Assembly: GCA_023432305.1 (NCBI GenBank)
Contig: JAEYUT010000354.1
Coordinates: 1 to 8,319 of the forward strand
DNA: 8,319 nucleotides
Direction: 5' to 3'
From: Actinomycetes bacterium
GTDB taxonomy: Bacteria > Actinomycetota > Actinomycetes > Actinomycetales > Microbacteriaceae
The notes below the pieces were generated by a model. The model was given only the letters and a program-made list of their open reading frames with translations, ran no database searches and was not told where the DNA came from. Shown here in pieces: positions 6,708 to 8,319 of this stretch (positions within the stretch are counted from its first letter, which is position 1; each line of letters begins with the position of its first letter). Both the position numbers and the translations under genes were made by a program.

Positions 6708-6791
6708 GTGTTCGCTGCGGGCGCAGGCGAGACGGCCCCAGCCTAAGCCAGAATCCCTGCTGCATCCTGAGGCTGCGACTAGCGTTGAGTC
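6696..6791. promoter_or_regulatory. Divergent promoter region of PDZ protease and DUF2342 genes
   Basis: This 96-nt gap must drive both directions. On the plus strand TAGCGT (6780-6785) fits TANNNT and would start transcription at or next to the ATG at 6792, giving a leaderless message; no good ribosome site precedes that ATG. On the minus strand TAGGCT (6740-6745) fits TANNNT and would give a leader of roughly 38 nt that includes the GAGGA box. No convincing -35 boxes are visible for either. The two genes may be co-regulated from this short region. Confidence 0.4.
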
Positions 6792-8144
6792 ATGGCTGAT
6801 GACCCGCGCGACGACAACGGCGACGACCCCGCCGACGAGCTTCGCGACATGCTCCGCGACTTCCTCTCCGGGGGTGGCGACCTCGACCCTGCTCAGCTTG
6901 CCAACGCAGCCGGGTTCCCCGCCGATCCGGAGCTCGTGCGCCAGCTCATGAGCCAGCTGCAGAACGCGATGCAGTCCAGCGGCGACGGCATCGACTGGCA
7001 GCTCGCCCTCGACCAGGCATCCACGCTCGCGGCACGTTCGGCGGTGCCGGCGACACCCGACGAGGTGGCTGCGCTCGAGCAGGCGCTGCATCTGGCAGCG
7101 CTGTGGCTGAGCGAGGCCACCGACATCGCCGAGCTCACGGTCGAGCCGACGCTGCTGACGCGCGCGGGGTGGGCGGAGACCACGATGGATGTCTGGACGC
7201 AGCTCGCCGAGCCGGTCGCCGACTCCATCGCAAAGGCGCTCACCGATGTGCTCACCGAGCAGGCACCCGAGGAGTTCGCGGGGATGATGGGCGACGCGAG
7301 CCGCCTGATGCGCAACGTCGGCGGGACGCTCTTCGCGATGCAGCTCGGCCAGGTGGTGGGCCAGCTCGCGCAGGAGGTCGTCTCAGGAGGCGACGTGGGG
7401 ATCCCGCTGCTGGATGGCGAGCACCGCCAGGCAGCTCTCATCCCTCAGAACGTGCACGCGTTCGCGCGCGAGCTCGAGATCCCCGTCGATGAGGTGCGGA
7501 TCTATCTCGCGGTGCGCGAGCTCGCGCATGCTCGCCTGTTCCGCCACGCCAAGTGGCTGCGTCTGCACCTGCTCACCCAGGTCACCGACTATGCCCGCGG
7601 CATCCGCATCGACACGACCCCGCTCGAGGAGCTCGCCGCCGACTTCGATCCGCAGAATCCTGAGGCGCTCCGCGACGCGCTCACGAGCGGCAAGCTCATC
7701 CCGCCGAAGACGGACGAGCAGCTCGCTGCCCTCGCGCGTCTCGAGACGATGCTCGCGCTCGTGGAGGGCTGGGTCGACGTGGTCACCGCTCAGGCGACCG
7801 CCCGGCTGCCGAAGTCGGCTGCGATCGCGGAGACGGTGCGGCGTCGCCGGGCCGCAGGCGGCCCCGCCGAGAAGGCGTTCGCGAGCCTCGTGGGTCTCGA
7901 GCTGCGCCCCCGGCGGCTGCGCGAGGCTGCGGCCATGTGGCAGGCCGTCACGGATGCGGTGGGAGCCGATGCGCGCGACTCTCTGTGGGCGCACCCAGAC
8001 ATCGTGCCGAGCGATCGGGACATCGACGACCCGACGCTGCTGATCGCCCGGATGACGGGCGGCGAGCCCGAGCTGGACGACGTGGACCGCGCCCTTCAGG
8101 ATCTGCTCGACGACGAATCCGGCGACCGCCCGCACGAGGTGTGA
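6792..8144 (+). CDS. DUF2342/COG5282 zincin-like putative metalloprotease
   Basis: 450 residues, no signal peptide or membrane helix, so cytosolic. The N-terminus is acidic (MADDPRDDNGDDPADELRDM) and is followed by a small DPAQLANAAGFPADPELV segment. The core has a glycine- and glutamine-rich helix (GGTLFAMQLGQVVGQLAQEV, 177-196), then the family's metal-site region: RELAHARLFRH at 242-252, followed by WLRLHLL, and EGWVDVV at 325-331. There is no HExxH; E243, H246 and E325 are candidate ligand or catalytic residues by analogy with the zincin-like family. The C-terminus has the usual LWAHPDIVPSDRDIDDP region at 398-414. The family is widespread in Actinobacteria, and members are annotated as zinc-dependent metalloproteases with little biochemical support. 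It is divergent from the Lon-like protease gene, a conserved arrangement suggesting linked protein quality-control roles. Confidence 0.9.
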   Translation: MADDPRDDNGDDPADELRDMLRDFLSGGGDLDPAQLANAAGFPADPELVRQLMSQLQNAMQSSGDGIDWQLALDQASTLAARSAVPATPDEVAALEQALHLAALWLSEATDIAELTVEPTLLTRAGWAETTMDVWTQLAEPVADSIAKALTDVLTEQAPEEFAGMMGDASRLMRNVGGTLFAMQLGQVVGQLAQEVVSGGDVGIPLLDGEHRQAALIPQNVHAFARELEIPVDEVRIYLAVRELAHARLFRHAKWLRLHLLTQVTDYARGIRIDTTPLEELAADFDPQNPEALRDALTSGKLIPPKTDEQLAALARLETMLALVEGWVDVVTAQATARLPKSAAIAETVRRRRAAGGPAEKAFASLVGLELRPRRLREAAAMWQAVTDAVGADARDSLWAHPDIVPSDRDIDDPTLLIARMTGGEPELDDVDRALQDLLDDESGDRPHEV

Positions 8145-8173
8145 GCGGCCGCCGGAGCGGCACCCCCACCCCC

Positions 8174-8229
8174 GAGGTGTCACTTGATGCCGCTTCCCGC
8201 CCCGTGAAAGCGGCACAAAGTGCCACCTC
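8174..8229. repeat. Palindromic repeat, copy 1
   Basis: The left arm 8174-8195 begins GAGGTGTCACTTGATG and ends CCGCTT. The right arm 8208-8229 reads AAGCGGCACAAAGTGCC followed by ACCTC. Of 22 opposed positions, 19 are Watson-Crick pairs; the mismatches are one T/C and a tandem mismatch at the GA of the left arm. The loop is 12 nt (8196-8207). No T tract flanks either side, so an intrinsic terminator is unlikely. The form fits a REP-like or small non-autonomous mobile palindrome. Confidence 0.75.
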
Positions 8230-8266
8230 GAGATCCGTTCAGGCGCTGACACCGCTTGCGCGCGCT

Positions 8267-8319
8267 GAGGTGTCACTTGATGCCGCTTCCGGGGGCGCCT
8301 GAGCGGCACGAAGTGACAC
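8267..8319. repeat. Palindromic repeat, copy 2, cut by window end
   Basis: The left arm is identical to copy 1 for 24 bases (8267-8290 against 8174-8197). The visible right arm 8301-8319 reads GAGCGGCACGAAGTGACAC and pairs from G8270-C8319 inward, with the same tandem mismatch at the GA of the left arm and again a 12-nt loop (8289-8300). Its T8273 is paired, whereas the matching T in copy 1 is not. The bases that would pair with 8267-8269 lie beyond the window. Confidence 0.75.

Larger units (their letters stand above)
8145..8319. other. Non-coding stretch downstream of DUF2342 gene with palindromic repeats
   Basis: No credible gene is present in these 175 nt. The open frames crossing it lack ribosome sites and are driven by the repeats. 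A nine-base piece GAGCGGCAC at 8155-8163 matches the start of the right arm of the second palindrome (8301-8309) and may be a remnant of a further copy. Confidence 0.6.

Noticed and set aside
5373..6746. A 457-codon plus-strand open frame opposite the Lon-like protease
   Set aside because: Same kind of antisense shadow. The minus strand encodes the PDZ domain and the Ser-Lys dyad.
6696..7091. Upstream extension of the Lon-like protease to position 7091
   Set aside because: It would run through the divergent DUF2342 gene and bury the membrane segment over 150 residues inside. GTG at 6695 has a good ribosome site.
8174..8229. Reading the palindrome as an intrinsic terminator of the DUF2342 gene
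   Set aside because: No T-rich tract follows the stem on either strand, the stem is unusually long, and the element is repeated nearby.
7383..8309. Minus-strand 308-codon open frame across the DUF2342 gene and the repeats
   Set aside because: Antisense shadow. Its start region simply translates the palindromic repeats twice, giving a repeated KRHQVTP peptide.
8174..8319. CRISPR array
   Set aside because: Only two repeat units, each a full hairpin with a loop, a 93-nt period and a spacer that shares repeat-like pieces. There are no cas genes in the window.

Overview
The window is about 8.3 kb of very GC-rich DNA with long spurious open frames on both strands, GTG starts next to ATG starts, and a gene neighbourhood typical of Actinobacteria. 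The proteins look most like those of Microbacteriaceae (a Microbacterium-type genome). That placement is a judgement from gene content and protein style, not from a search. No rRNA, tRNA, CRISPR array, insertion sequence or phage gene is visible.

Left part (1-1585, minus strand): a tight three-gene operon read right to left. It encodes a 219-residue protein with a probable winged-helix region and a basic tail, a small MglA/CvnD-like GTPase, and a roadblock/LC7 protein that runs off the left edge. The genes overlap by 8 nt and 4 nt. The set resembles the non-kinase part of the actinobacterial 'conservon' signalling modules (roadblock, DUF742-like, GTPase) but in a different order, and no sensor kinase lies in the window. 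The leader (1586-1715) holds a good -10 hexamer and two inverted repeats.

Middle (1716-6695, minus strand): a Lon-like PDZ protease anchored in the membrane, a 968-residue seven-helix UPF0182 membrane protein, and a class I SAM-dependent methyltransferase whose ATG overlaps the UPF0182 stop codon. The first two are about 95 nt apart, with a GC-rich hairpin between them.

Right part (6696-8319): a 96-nt divergent promoter region, then on the plus strand a DUF2342/COG5282 zincin-like protein. UPF0182, Lon-like PDZ protease and divergent DUF2342 form a long-conserved actinobacterial neighbourhood (Rv3193c-Rv3194c-Rv3195 in Mycobacterium tuberculosis, from memory). This suggests a shared envelope or protein quality-control role, but the joint function is not established.

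After the DUF2342 gene, 8145-8319 has no gene. It holds two copies of a long imperfect palindrome 93 nt apart, the second cut by the window end. This is the least explained structure here and looks like a REP-type or small mobile palindromic repeat.
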